Source: an uncultured Prevotella sp. (GTDB taxonomy: Bacteria > Bacteroidota > Bacteroidia > Bacteroidales > Bacteroidaceae). From it: a DNA stretch of 62,185 nucleotides. The DNA lies in contig CAKQAD010000006.1 in assembly GCA_934215545.1 (NCBI GenBank), forward strand, positions 1 through 62,185. The letters are read 5' to 3'. Made by a program: the position numbers and the translations under genes. Of this stretch, positions 1-8,128 are shown in pieces. Every line of letters begins with the position of its first letter. Within the stretch, counting starts at the first letter, position 1. The notes beneath the pieces are model-generated. The model had not been told where the DNA came from. It saw only the letters and a program-made list of their open reading frames with translations, and ran no database searches.

Positions 1-128
1 GGTAATGCATTTTTTTAAGTGCTGCAAGTTTTTTGTTGCTTTTTTTCAAAAAAATGTTCAGTTGGGGCATTTTATGGTGCAAAATCAACATTTTCGACTG
101 TAATAGTCATTATTTCAGAAAAAACATT

Positions 129-136
129 TACCTTTG
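129..136 (+). promoter_or_regulatory. Bacteroidetes-type -7 box for the tRNA gene
   Basis: TACCTTTG matches the TAnnTTTG -7 consensus of Bacteroidetes housekeeping promoters and lies about 44 nt before the mature tRNA. I see no clear -33 TTTG. The role is inferred from motif and position. Confidence 0.5.
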
Positions 137-179
137 CAAATGCTTTTGAAGCCACGCATAGCAGTAGGTGGATGGCAAT

Positions 180-252
180 CGGGATGTGGCGCAGTTGGTA
201 GCGCACTACGTTCGGGACGTAGGGGTCGCAAGTTCGAATCTTGTCATCCCGA
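180..252 (+). tRNA. tRNA-Pro (anticodon CGG)
   Basis: The sequence folds into a full cloverleaf. The acceptor stem is CGGGATG with CATCCCG, the D stem is GCGC/GCGC, and the anticodon stem CTACG/CGTAG closes the 7-nt loop TTCGGGA, giving anticodon CGG. The T arm is GCAAG-TTCGAAT-CTTGT, followed by discriminator A. CCA is not encoded, so the 3' end would be added after transcription, as is usual in this phylum. It stands alone between AT-rich spacers and has its own promoter-like box and hairpin terminator. Confidence 0.95.
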
Positions 253-256
253 CAAG

Positions 257-296
257 AAGGGTTAGAATACTGGTTACAGTGTTGCTAATCCTTTTG
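257..296 (+). terminator. Hairpin terminator after tRNA-Pro
   Basis: AAGGGTTAG pairs with CTAATCCTT across about 19 nt, with one G-T pair and an inner ACTG/CAGT pairing, and is followed by TTTTG. It sits directly behind the tRNA. Confidence 0.6.
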
Positions 297-872
297 TCGT
301 TTATAGGAGTTTTATTGCTTATAGAGTTTAATCCATCTAATGACCGGTTTGTGTCAACCACATATTGATGTTTTGTGTTCAAAAACACCGATTTTGCATA
401 GCCACAGCTGGCATCAACACAATATTTGCATTGTTTTCATTGGCTGAGAGTGTGAGTTGAGCGCACGAGAAGGTGTGAAGCCCGTTCTTTTGATAGTTTT
501 GAGTGTGCAGGAGCTAAAGTGTTGATTAAAAACACGTTGGCTTGACAACGTAACTTGGTGTGCAATAAAATAGCAATAAGAATGTTGAAAACAAGGCCAC
601 TTTACATATAAAACAAGCCTTAGTTATGATACAATTAAGCCCGATTTGCATTGCAAATCGGGCTTAATTTATGTGTTTTTAATACCGTTTTTCGTTGCCG
701 TTCAACAAATGTCGCCATTCGTTGCTGTCCTTTCGGCACGAAAAGAGCAGTTTTGTGCGTTTTGAATTTCTATTTTGCAAATTTCATTTGTAACAATTTG
801 GCTAAATGCGAATTATATTTGCATGCCCTTCGGCATAGAAATTTAGACCAGCGCTTCCGTCAGCAGCCCCTA
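297..872. other. Spacer between tRNA-Pro and rnr
   Basis: This is AT-rich sequence with no convincing coding region. Apart from the palindrome at 633-669 I see no feature in it. Long open frames running into the rnr region on the plus strand are antisense shadows. Confidence 0.6.
633..669. terminator. Perfect 18-bp palindrome, probable bidirectional terminator
   Basis: AATTAAGCCCGATTTGCA at 633-650 is followed by one base and then its exact reverse complement at 652-669. It lies in the convergent spacer between tRNA-Pro and rnr, which suits termination. Its core (TTAAGCC...TTTGCAT) resembles the hairpin cluster at 32543-32626, so it may belong to a dispersed palindrome family. Confidence 0.55.
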
Positions 873-3071
873 TCAATCGTCGGCGAGAGTGAAATCGAGT
901 TGTTTCTTCTCGATGTTAGCCTGCGCCACCTTTATGCGTACGGGGTCGCCCAGCTGATATTTGTGATGGTGGCGTCTGCCCACGAGGCAGTAGTTACGCT
1001 CGTCGAAGTCGTAGTAGTCGTCGTCGAGGTCGCGCATAGGCACCAATCCTTCGCAATGGTTCTCGTCAATTTCGCAGTAGATGCCATACGACTGTATGCC
1101 AGAGATATGCGCATCGTACACATTGCCCACGCGGTCGGCCATAAACTCCACAGCCTTATATTTTATAGAGTCGCGCTCGGCGTTGGCAGCGATCTGCTCC
1201 ATCTCCGAAGAGTGTTCGCATAGTTCCTCGTAGTGCTCCTTATTGGCGGAGCGTCCGCCCTGCTGATAGCGTGTGATGAGTCGGTGCACCATTGTGTCCG
1301 GGTAGCGTCGTATTGGCGATGTGAAGTGAGTGTAGTAGTCGAACGCCAGTCCGAAGTGTCCGATGTTATGTATAGAATACTTCGCCTTCATCATAGCCCT
1401 CAGCGCCACCGTCTGTATGAGGTTCTGCTCGCGCTTGCCCTCGCAGCTTGCCATGAGAGCGTTGAGAGAGCGTGCCATGGCATTCTTCGTGCCGTCGGTC
1501 TTCACCTTATATCCGAATTTCACCACGAATTCGCGCAGCGTCTCCAGCTTCTGTGGGTCGGGATTGTCGTGCACACGATAGGGCAGTGTCTTAGGTTTCT
1601 GTCCCTTCTTCACCTTGCCGATGCTCTCTGCCACGGTGCGGTTGGCGAGCAGCATAAACTCCTCGATGAGCTTGTTGGCATCCTTAGAACGTTTGAAGTA
1701 GCAGCGCACGGGATGTCCATTCTCGTCGATGTCGAAGTGCAGCTCTTCGCGGTCGAACTTCACAGCACCATTCTTGAATCTTGCCTCGCGCAGCTTCTTT
1801 GCCAGTCGGTCGAGAGTGATCAGTGCATCGGCATTGTCGCCCTTATATCCACCCTTTGGTGCTGGTGGTGCCGGCTGTCCGGAGCCTTCCACCACGCCAT
1901 TGTCTTCGAGCAGCTGCTGCACCTCTTCGTAGGCATAGCGTCGGTTCGACTTTATCACGGTGTGCACAATTCTGTAGTCCTTGATGTTAGCCTCGTCGTC
2001 GAGGTTGAACACCACGCTGAATGCCAGCTTCTCCTCGTCGGGTCGGAGCGAGCAGATGAAGTTGCACAGGCGTTCAGGCAGCATCGGTATGGTGCGGTCG
2101 ACAAGATAAATACTTGTGGCGCGTTTCACCGCCTCCTTGTCGATGATGGATCCCTCCTTGACATAGTGGCTTACGTCGGCGATGTGCACACCCACCTCCC
2201 ACAGATTGTTGTCGAGGCGTTTGATCGACAGCGCATCGTCGAAGTCTTTGGCATCCTTCGGGTCGATGGTGCATGTGAACGTGTCGCGGAAATCCTCGCG
2301 CTCGGCATAGTCGGCAGGCGTTATCTCAGCCGAAATCTTCTCGGCAGCCTCTTCCACAGCCTTCGGATATTTGTAAGGCAGTCCGTATTGTGCCAGGATG
2401 GTGTTCATCTCCACATCGTTGTTGCCTGCCTTTCCGAGCACGTCAACCACCTCGCCAATCATGTTGCGGTGGTCGGCGTCGGGCCATTCGATGATGCGCA
2501 CCACGGCATTCTCGCCTGCCTTGGCACCCTTCAGTTTGCGTCGTGGAATGATGATGTTTGCCGGCAGCACATTCGATGGTGACACCAGCGATGCCAGGTC
2601 GTGGTCGATGGCAATGCGTCCGACGAAGGTGTCCTTGGCACGCTCCAGGATTTCTATCACCTGCGCTTCGTTGATATGATTTTTGCGTCGTGCCATCACC
2701 GAGAACTTCACGCGGTCGCCGGTAAGCGCCCACATAGAGTTGCGCTCTGCCACAAACACCGGTTTGTCGTCGCCGTCGGCAGTGACGCTGTTCTTGCCAT
2801 TGGCTTTGCGCAGGAATGTGCCCTCCTGCACTTGGCACTTAGTGTTGAGCTGGTACGAGTTGTCGCTGACACGAGCCAGGAAGTTGTCCCATGTCATTTC
2901 GTCCATTATGTCTATTGCGAGCATCTTAAGCGGGTGAGTGTCGAGATGCAGCGTGCGGAAAATCTCCTTGAAAGAGAATACTTTGCCGGGATTTGAAGCA
3001 AACAGTTCTTCGAGCTTCGGGGCGAGCTGTTTTTTGGTTAGGCGTTTGCCGCCTTTCTTTCCTTTTCCCAT
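873..3071 (-). CDS. rnr: Ribonuclease R
   Basis: This is a 3'-to-5' exoribonuclease of the RNB family that degrades structured RNA and acts in mRNA turnover and rRNA quality control in the cytoplasm. The 732-aa protein starts with a lysine-rich tail (MGKGKKGGKR) and a winged-helix region at about 15-75. Cold-shock-like domains follow at about 85-240, then the RNB catalytic domain with DPKDAKDFDD at 270-279, whose aspartates bind the metals. An S1 RNA-binding domain fills about 645-732. The length is close to that of other bacterial RNase R proteins. The gene stands alone. Upstream lies an unusual array of 73-bp repeats, each with a promoter-like TATCTTTG facing the gene. Confidence 0.96.
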   Translation of the reverse strand: MGKGKKGGKRLTKKQLAPKLEELFASNPGKVFSFKEIFRTLHLDTHPLKMLAIDIMDEMTWDNFLARVSDNSYQLNTKCQVQEGTFLRKANGKNSVTADGDDKPVFVAERNSMWALTGDRVKFSVMARRKNHINEAQVIEILERAKDTFVGRIAIDHDLASLVSPSNVLPANIIIPRRKLKGAKAGENAVVRIIEWPDADHRNMIGEVVDVLGKAGNNDVEMNTILAQYGLPYKYPKAVEEAAEKISAEITPADYAEREDFRDTFTCTIDPKDAKDFDDALSIKRLDNNLWEVGVHIADVSHYVKEGSIIDKEAVKRATSIYLVDRTIPMLPERLCNFICSLRPDEEKLAFSVVFNLDDEANIKDYRIVHTVIKSNRRYAYEEVQQLLEDNGVVEGSGQPAPPAPKGGYKGDNADALITLDRLAKKLREARFKNGAVKFDREELHFDIDENGHPVRCYFKRSKDANKLIEEFMLLANRTVAESIGKVKKGQKPKTLPYRVHDNPDPQKLETLREFVVKFGYKVKTDGTKNAMARSLNALMASCEGKREQNLIQTVALRAMMKAKYSIHNIGHFGLAFDYYTHFTSPIRRYPDTMVHRLITRYQQGGRSANKEHYEELCEHSSEMEQIAANAERDSIKYKAVEFMADRVGNVYDAHISGIQSYGIYCEIDENHCEGLVPMRDLDDDYYDFDERNYCLVGRRHHHKYQLGDPVRIKVAQANIEKKQLDFTLADD

Positions 3072-3107
3072 AGTTGTATTGTTTTTTAGTTATGTAGAGG
3101 CGAGTGC

Positions 3108-3380
3108 AGCTTGCTTGAATATTTTGCTGAACCGCTGCCTATCTTATGCAAAGATAGTGCAAGGTGAATGCAGAATATCGAGCTTGCTTGAATATTTTGC
3201 TGAACCGCTGCCTATCTTATGCAAAGATAGTGCAAGGTGAATGCAGAATATCGAGCTTGCTTGAATATTTTGCTGAACCGATGCCTATCTTATGCAAAGA
3301 TAGTGCAAGGTGAATGCAGAATATCGAGCTTGCTTGAGTATTTTGCTGAACCGATGCCTATCTTATGCAAAGATAGTGAA
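3108..3380 (-). repeat. Four 73-bp tandem repeats, each with a minus-strand -7 box
   Basis: The unit starting CTTGCTTGAATATTTTGCTG recurs at 3110, 3183, 3256 and 3329, so the period is exactly 73 bp. Copies differ at only a few bases, and the last one is incomplete. Each copy contains CTATCTT-ATGCA-AAGATAG, a hairpin that read on the minus strand includes TATCTTTG, a match to TAnnTTTG. These boxes are at 3149-3156, 3222-3229, 3295-3302 and 3368-3375, all facing rnr, the nearest about 75 nt before its start codon. A period not divisible by three and the lack of shared frame argue against coding. Confidence 0.85.
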
Positions 3381-3464
3381 TAGTTTGGTTGATTGTGCCA
3401 ATTGCCATTGCTTTTTTTGTTACGTTTCTGTTAAAAATATAGGTGTAGAGCGGAGAGGAACAAG

Positions 3465-3754
3465 GCAGTACCTTTTGATAAGGTACGCTGCAACTCAACA
3501 ATACAAACAAACGAGTTTGTTTTGTATTGTCTTCGTTTTTTATAAAATCCTCACGCTCACGAATGTAAATAAATTTTCATTCGCTTCGCTTAATCGGATT
3601 TTTAAATAAAATCCTCACGCTCACGAATGTAAATAAATTTTCATTCGCTTCGCTTAATCGGATTTTTGCAGTACCTTTTGATAAGGTACGCTGCAACTCA
3701 ACAATAAAAACAAACGAGTTTGTTTTGTATTGTCTTCGTTTTGCAGTACCTTTG
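3465..3754. repeat. Nested A-B-B-A repeat cluster
   Basis: Unit A (3465-3540 and 3668-3742) starts GCAGTACCTTTTGATAAGG. It contains two hairpins: GTACCTT/AAGGTAC, and a longer one built from ACAATA(C/A)AAACAAAC and its near reverse complement. Between the A copies lie two direct copies of unit B (about 3543-3605 and 3606-3667), which carries TCACGCTCACGAATG and TTCATTCGCTTCGC. A third A starts at 3743 but is cut off after GCAGTACC. No coding potential is evident. Confidence 0.8.
3724..3754 (+). promoter_or_regulatory. Promoter of the SDR gene, made at the edge of repeat A
   Basis: TTTG at 3724-3727 is followed after 19 nt by TACCTTTG at 3747-3754, a good match in sequence and spacing to the Bacteroidetes -33/-7 pair. 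The -33 box lies in the end of repeat A copy 2 and the -7 box in the truncated third copy. The start codon at 3783 follows at a suitable distance. Confidence 0.65.
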
Positions 3755-3782
3755 TAACCAATTCTATATTTACGACTTATAA

Positions 3783-4784
3783 ATGACAAGTAAAATACTC
3801 GTTACGGGTGCCAGCGGTTTTATAGGCAGCTATATTGTCGAGGAGGCACTCAACCGCGACATGGAGGTGTGGGCAGCAATACGCAGCACATCGTCGCGCC
3901 GCTATCTTAAAGATGCGAGAATAAATTTTATAGAACTCGACTTCTCGTCGGAGCAGGCGCTCCGCGAACAACTCAAAGACCATGAGTTCGACTATGTGGT
4001 GCATGCCGCAGGAGTGACAAAGTGCATCGACAAAGCCGACTTCCGACGCATGAACACCGATGGCACACGACATCTGGTGGATGCACTCATAGCATTGCAC
4101 ATGCCACTGAAACGATTTGTGTTTCTTAGTTCGCTGAGCGTGTATGGTGCCATACACGAACAGCAGCCTTATTCCGACATTACCGAAAACGACACCCCAC
4201 AACCTAATACCGCCTATGGCAAGAGCAAACTCGATGCAGAGCGCTATCTCGACTCCATAGGTGTAGACTTTCCATATATCATCCTGCGACCCACGGGAGT
4301 GTATGGCCCACGCGAGACCGACTACTTCCTTATGGCAAAGAGCGTGAAGCAGCACATCGACTTCGTGGCCGGCTTCCGTAGGCAGGACATCACCTTTGTG
4401 TATGTGCTCGATGTGGTGCAGGCAGTGTTCCTGGCACTCGACCGCGGCATGAGCGGACGCAAATACTTCCTATCCGATGGCGATGTGTATCAGTCGACAG
4501 AGTTCAGCAACCTGCTGCGCCGCGAGATGAACGTGAAGTGGATGCTGCGCATCGTGGCTCCAATATGGGTGCTACGCATCGTTACCGCCATCGGCGAGCG
4601 TGTGGGACGCATCACACACAAGCCAATAGCACTCAACAACGACAAATATAACATTCTGCGCCAGCGCAACTGGCGGTGCGACATAGAGCCCGCCGTAGAC
4701 GAGCTGGGCTACCATCCGCATTATAAACTCGCTGAGGGCGTGAAGCTCGCCGTGAAGTGGTATAAGGACAACGGATGGCTTTAG
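3783..4784 (+). CDS. NAD(P)-dependent epimerase/dehydratase family protein (extended SDR)
   Basis: This 333-aa protein is an extended short-chain dehydrogenase/reductase that would act on a nucleotide sugar or a lipid-linked substrate in the cytoplasm. The N-terminal Rossmann motif is TGASGFIG, VVHAAGVT follows the fourth strand, SSLSVYG carries the catalytic serine, and YGKSK gives the Tyr-x-x-x-Lys pair. The end (KLAEGVKLAVKWYKDNGWL) is typical of UDP-hexose epimerase relatives, but the substrate cannot be read from the sequence. It is followed after 27 nt by an AUR1-like membrane gene, so a shared lipid or envelope role is possible. Confidence 0.85.
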   Translation: MTSKILVTGASGFIGSYIVEEALNRDMEVWAAIRSTSSRRYLKDARINFIELDFSSEQALREQLKDHEFDYVVHAAGVTKCIDKADFRRMNTDGTRHLVDALIALHMPLKRFVFLSSLSVYGAIHEQQPYSDITENDTPQPNTAYGKSKLDAERYLDSIGVDFPYIILRPTGVYGPRETDYFLMAKSVKQHIDFVAGFRRQDITFVYVLDVVQAVFLALDRGMSGRKYFLSDGDVYQSTEFSNLLRREMNVKWMLRIVAPIWVLRIVTAIGERVGRITHKPIALNNDKYNILRQRNWRCDIEPAVDELGYHPHYKLAEGVKLAVKWYKDNGWL

Positions 4785-4811
4785 TTTATTCTTTATCCCT
4801 TAGTTTTTTGT

Positions 4812-5777
4812 ATGAATTTCATTAAAAAGATGTTCGCCATAGAACGCACTCCAAAGCGTGGACTTATGGCGATAGAGTGGGCTGTACTTGCCTATACGGT
4901 GTTCACGCTGTGCGTGGCACTGTTCACCTACACACGCCTCGTCAACCCTGACGCAATGGTGTGGGGACGCGTGCGTGTGGTGGCTATGACAGCCGCCTTG
5001 TGGCTGGTGTATCGACTGGTGCCCTGCCGACTGACACGCTGCGTGCGTGTGGTGGCGCAGATGTCGATGCTGGCATGGTGGTATCCCGACACCTATGAGC
5101 TCAACCGCATGTTTCCAAACCTCGACCATCTGTTCTGCTCGTGGGAACAGAGCCTGTTCGGTTTTCAACCTGCCATCTCGTTCTCGTCGACATTCTCATG
5201 GCCGGTGATAAGCGAACTGATGAGCCTTGGCTACACCTCTTACTATCCGATGATAGTATTCACCTCATTCTTTTATCTGTGTTTCCGATATACCGAGTTT
5301 GAGCGTGCCACCTTCGTTATAATGGCATCGTTCTTTATATTCTATCTGGTGTTCATCTTTGTGCCAGTGGCTGGACCTACATTCTACTATAAGGCGGTGG
5401 GCATGGATAATATCATGGCGGGCGTGTTCCCCAGTCTGGGCGACTATTTCAACACCCATCAGGAGTGTCTGCCCACACCAGGATATACCGATGGACTCTT
5501 CTACGAACTTGTGGAAGAAGCCAAGGCGGCTGGCGAGCGCCCCACAGCGGCGTTTCCATCGTCGCATGTGGGCATTGCCACAGTGTGCATGCTGCTGGCA
5601 TGCCACACCCGACAGCGCCGACTGGTGTGGCTGATGCTGCCGTTCTATGTGCTGCTGTGTTTCTCGACGGTGTATATCCAGGCACACTACGCCATCGACG
5701 CCATTGGCGGACTCGTGTTCGGAGCATTCTGCTACTTCGTCCTGATGCTTTGCACTAAGAGACTGAAGAGCAGGTAG
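4812..5777 (+). CDS. PAP2/AUR1-like integral membrane phosphotransferase or phosphatase
   Basis: This 321-aa protein has about six membrane segments and the C-terminal motifs of the PAP2 superfamily: FPSSHVG and, about 40 residues later, AHYAIDAIGG, which give the two catalytic histidines and the aspartate. The early part (FSWPVISELMSLGYTSYYPM) and VAGPTFYY resemble the AUR1/IPC-synthase branch more than plain lipid phosphatases. Members of that branch move phospho-head groups between lipids or remove phosphate on the outer face of the inner membrane. It is likely cotranscribed with the SDR gene 27 nt upstream. The exact substrate is unknown; undecaprenyl-phosphate, ceramide or glycerolipid chemistry are all open. 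Confidence 0.78.
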   Translation: MNFIKKMFAIERTPKRGLMAIEWAVLAYTVFTLCVALFTYTRLVNPDAMVWGRVRVVAMTAALWLVYRLVPCRLTRCVRVVAQMSMLAWWYPDTYELNRMFPNLDHLFCSWEQSLFGFQPAISFSSTFSWPVISELMSLGYTSYYPMIVFTSFFYLCFRYTEFERATFVIMASFFIFYLVFIFVPVAGPTFYYKAVGMDNIMAGVFPSLGDYFNTHQECLPTPGYTDGLFYELVEEAKAAGERPTAAFPSSHVGIATVCMLLACHTRQRRLVWLMLPFYVLLCFSTVYIQAHYAIDAIGGLVFGAFCYFVLMLCTKRLKSR

Positions 5778-6185
5778 CGTAGATGCCTCGGTGGCGAGCA
5801 GTGCTCGGCATGACTTCGAATTAAAACTTGTTACTGATATATTAGTCCCGGGATTTTTTAGTCTCGGGATTTTTCTATCCCGATTTCTTTCTGTCCCTCG
5901 TTTCTGTCCCTCGTTTCTGTCCCGAATTAGAGAATTAGAGAATTTTTCTTTACTCTGATTTTTATCCCTCGTTTCTGTCCGATATTTTTTTTCTGTCCCG
6001 AGATTTGTCGAAGACCCACTGACCAACGGGAAGTAATTAGAGAATTAGAGAATTTTAGCGCTGACGCATTTGAGATTTAGCTAAGACGCACCCTACAGTC
6101 AAGCACATTGTGCTTGACAAAAATTCTCAAATTCTCAAATTCTCAAATTCGGGACAAAAAAATCTCGGGACAAAACGGGATAAAA
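5778..6185. repeat. Low-complexity spacer with GTCCC and AATTAGAGAATTAGAG repeats
   Basis: The spacer repeats short words such as CTGTCCCTCGTTT, CCCGGGATTTTT/CTCGGGATTTTT and AATTAGAGAATTAGAGAA. Mirrored versions (AATTCTCAAATTCTCAAATT, GGGACAAAA) lie further right, so the block could fold back on itself. The same words appear at about 61600-61800 and more weakly at 32310-32345, which points to a dispersed non-coding family. Confidence 0.65.
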
Positions 6186-6230
6186 AAAGGGAAGACCTAT
6201 GAGAGAGTGTTCTCATAAGGTCTTCCCTTT
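6186..6230. terminator. Bidirectional hairpin terminator
   Basis: AAGGGAAGACCT-ATGAGA pairs with TCTCAT-AAGGTCTTCCCTT with one bulged A, and A and T runs lie on the outside. It separates two convergent genes. A close copy of its outer stem is found at 29163-29215. Confidence 0.8.
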
Positions 6231-6270
6231 AGTTTGTTGAAAAACTCGCTTGTTTATTGAAACTCGAGAT

Positions 6271-8031
6271 TTACTTCACAATCTTCTTTCCACCAACGAT
6301 ATACATACCATGGCCGAGAGCGTTGATGTCGTTGCCCAGGCAGCGGCCATCGATAGAATACACGCGAGTGTCTTCTGCGAGCTTGTTGCTCACTGTAATG
6401 TTGCTGATGCCGTTGGTAGTGGCATTGCTGATGACGTTCTTGTCGTTGCCACCCATGAACTTAAACGCCATGGTGCCATCCTCGTTGCGTGTGATGCCAG
6501 TGATAGGCTTGCTCATGTTCTTGGTGCCGTCAAGGCCCACGTTGTAGAGCTTGGCAGCAGGCTTAGAGGTGTTGGTGAGCTCGTCGTTGTCCTCGTAAGG
6601 ATAAACATCGTTCTTGATATTGTCGCGGTCGATGTAAGTATATCCGTTCACCACCTTCAGGAAGCCAGCATCGTTGTCGGCATGGAATATGGTGCAGCGC
6701 ATGTGGTCCGACTTCGACGAGTTGACCATGTTGCTCTGCCAGATGCTCTGCTTGAAGTCTACGTGCATGATAAGCATGCCGCTACCTAAGATGCTCTTGT
6801 CCCAACCCGTCTTCTGTCGGTTTTCGAGCAGATAGTATTCGTCCTTGTGCTTGTCGTTGTAGACGATGAATGGGCGTGCAAAGTCGGTCGACGACTCCAT
6901 CTTAAGCACTGTGGCAGCCTTGTCGAGCACTATTGGCTCCACCCATCCGGCATACATACGCTCATAGCCAGTGTAGTTGCATGGACGGAAGCCATCGCCA
7001 TTGTATGAGCCAGAGTCCATGACATCCCAATAAGACATGCCATAGTTGTTGTCCTGGTTGTAGGTGTCGTACATATCGGCAAAGCCAAGGCAGTGCGAGA
7101 ATTCATGGCAGATGCCACCGATGCCCTCAGAGATATCCTTCTTGGTTTGAGGATCCTTGGTGCACTCGTTGGCGCAGGCATAAGTGTTCACCTTGCCAGA
7201 AGGGTAGGTGAGGATGCCCACCTTAGTCTGATACTTCATCTGCCACTCGTGAGGCCATATAGTGTTGGCAGCACCTCCCGATGCCTCGCCATATCCTGCA
7301 TAAAGCACAAACACCTGGTCGGCCTCGCCATCGCCATCCCAGTCGTAGTCGGAGAAGTTGATGCCCGCTTTGTTGGCGCCATCGCAAGCCTCCTTAATCA
7401 TATATGCCGCATTGGCGTCGGTAGTGCCGTTGGTGTTAGAGCCATAGTAGCTCACCTTATGAGCCAGCTGTATAGGACCAACCACGTCGAAGTCGAGCTC
7501 AAACTGTCCGTTAGACTGTGCCAGGAAGTAGTCGCTAACGCTGCCCACAAATCCTTCGCTGTGTGTGAAGCCACGCTCGTTGGCAACACGCTTGTAGAAG
7601 TCGAGGTCGTGACCATCCATGAATTTCTTGTCGGTGAACTCCACCAAGATGATAAGACCTTTCTTCTTGCCAAGATAAGGCTCGTGTTTGCCACCGATAA
7701 CAGTCTTCAACAGCCCGTTGTCGGTCTTTAAGGCAGTGGCTCTTGCCAAGCGCTGTGCTCTTGCCTCGCCGATGAGGGCGCGACGAGCATTGGCAGCCTC
7801 TTGCAATGCAGGCATATCGGCAACAACGTAGCGACCGTTGTCGTTGGCCACCAGGCGCTGTCCATCGGAAGTCTCCATCCAGTTCAAGAACTCATCGCCA
7901 CGCAGTTCGGCAGTAACTTCAGTGCCGTTGGCGAGAGTGATAGTGTGCCATACGCCCTTCTTGGCAGGCATGGCATTAGTGGCGGCGCTGAAGGCGAACA
8001 TCATCGACGCCATGAGTAGAAATTTCTTCAT
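6271..8031 (-). CDS. M6-family secreted metalloprotease with T9SS-type C-terminal tail
   Basis: The start at 8031 gives a 586-aa product beginning MKKFLLMASMMFAFSAATNA, a clear signal peptide. It is preceded by AAAGGA and by a good promoter at 8061-8092. Starts further upstream would precede the promoter box. The zinc site HEFSH is at 309-313 and continues CLGFADMYD, as in immune-inhibitor-A-like M6 peptidases. An N-terminal region (LANGTEVTAELRGDEFLNW) matches the propeptide-like part of these enzymes. The tail (VYSIDGR...GMYIVGGKKIVK) resembles a type A T9SS sorting domain, so the enzyme is probably secreted across the outer membrane and cell-surface attached. Its target proteins are unknown. 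Confidence 0.9.
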   Translation of the reverse strand: MKKFLLMASMMFAFSAATNAMPAKKGVWHTITLANGTEVTAELRGDEFLNWMETSDGQRLVANDNGRYVVADMPALQEAANARRALIGEARAQRLARATALKTDNGLLKTVIGGKHEPYLGKKKGLIILVEFTDKKFMDGHDLDFYKRVANERGFTHSEGFVGSVSDYFLAQSNGQFELDFDVVGPIQLAHKVSYYGSNTNGTTDANAAYMIKEACDGANKAGINFSDYDWDGDGEADQVFVLYAGYGEASGGAANTIWPHEWQMKYQTKVGILTYPSGKVNTYACANECTKDPQTKKDISEGIGGICHEFSHCLGFADMYDTYNQDNNYGMSYWDVMDSGSYNGDGFRPCNYTGYERMYAGWVEPIVLDKAATVLKMESSTDFARPFIVYNDKHKDEYYLLENRQKTGWDKSILGSGMLIMHVDFKQSIWQSNMVNSSKSDHMRCTIFHADNDAGFLKVVNGYTYIDRDNIKNDVYPYEDNDELTNTSKPAAKLYNVGLDGTKNMSKPITGITRNEDGTMAFKFMGGNDKNVISNATTNGISNITVSNKLAEDTRVYSIDGRCLGNDINALGHGMYIVGGKKIVK

Positions 8032-8060
8032 TCGTATTCCTTTTAATATATGTTTGTCGG

Positions 8061-8092
8061 CAAAATTACATAAATAGTGTCGAATTGGCAAA
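8061..8092 (-). promoter_or_regulatory. Promoter of the M6 protease gene
   Basis: On the minus strand, TTTG (8092-8089) is followed after 20 nt by TAATTTTG (8068-8061), a full -33/-7 Bacteroidetes match. It supports the start codon at 8031. Confidence 0.7.
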
Positions 8093-8128
8093 TAAAACAC
8101 TGAATATTAACACATTTGTTCAATGAAA

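Noticed and set aside
19..388. Short frames overlapping tRNA-Pro
   Set aside because: They cross the tRNA and are low in complexity; the tRNA explains this sequence.
651..2582. Long plus-strand open frames across 651-1223 and 1233-2582
   Set aside because: They are antisense to rnr, whose RNB and S1 domains are clear; the translations have no family look and arise from the codon bias of rnr.
3108..3380. 73-bp repeats as a CRISPR array
   Set aside because: The copies are directly adjacent with no variable spacers and no cas genes are near; the unit is a plain tandem repeat.
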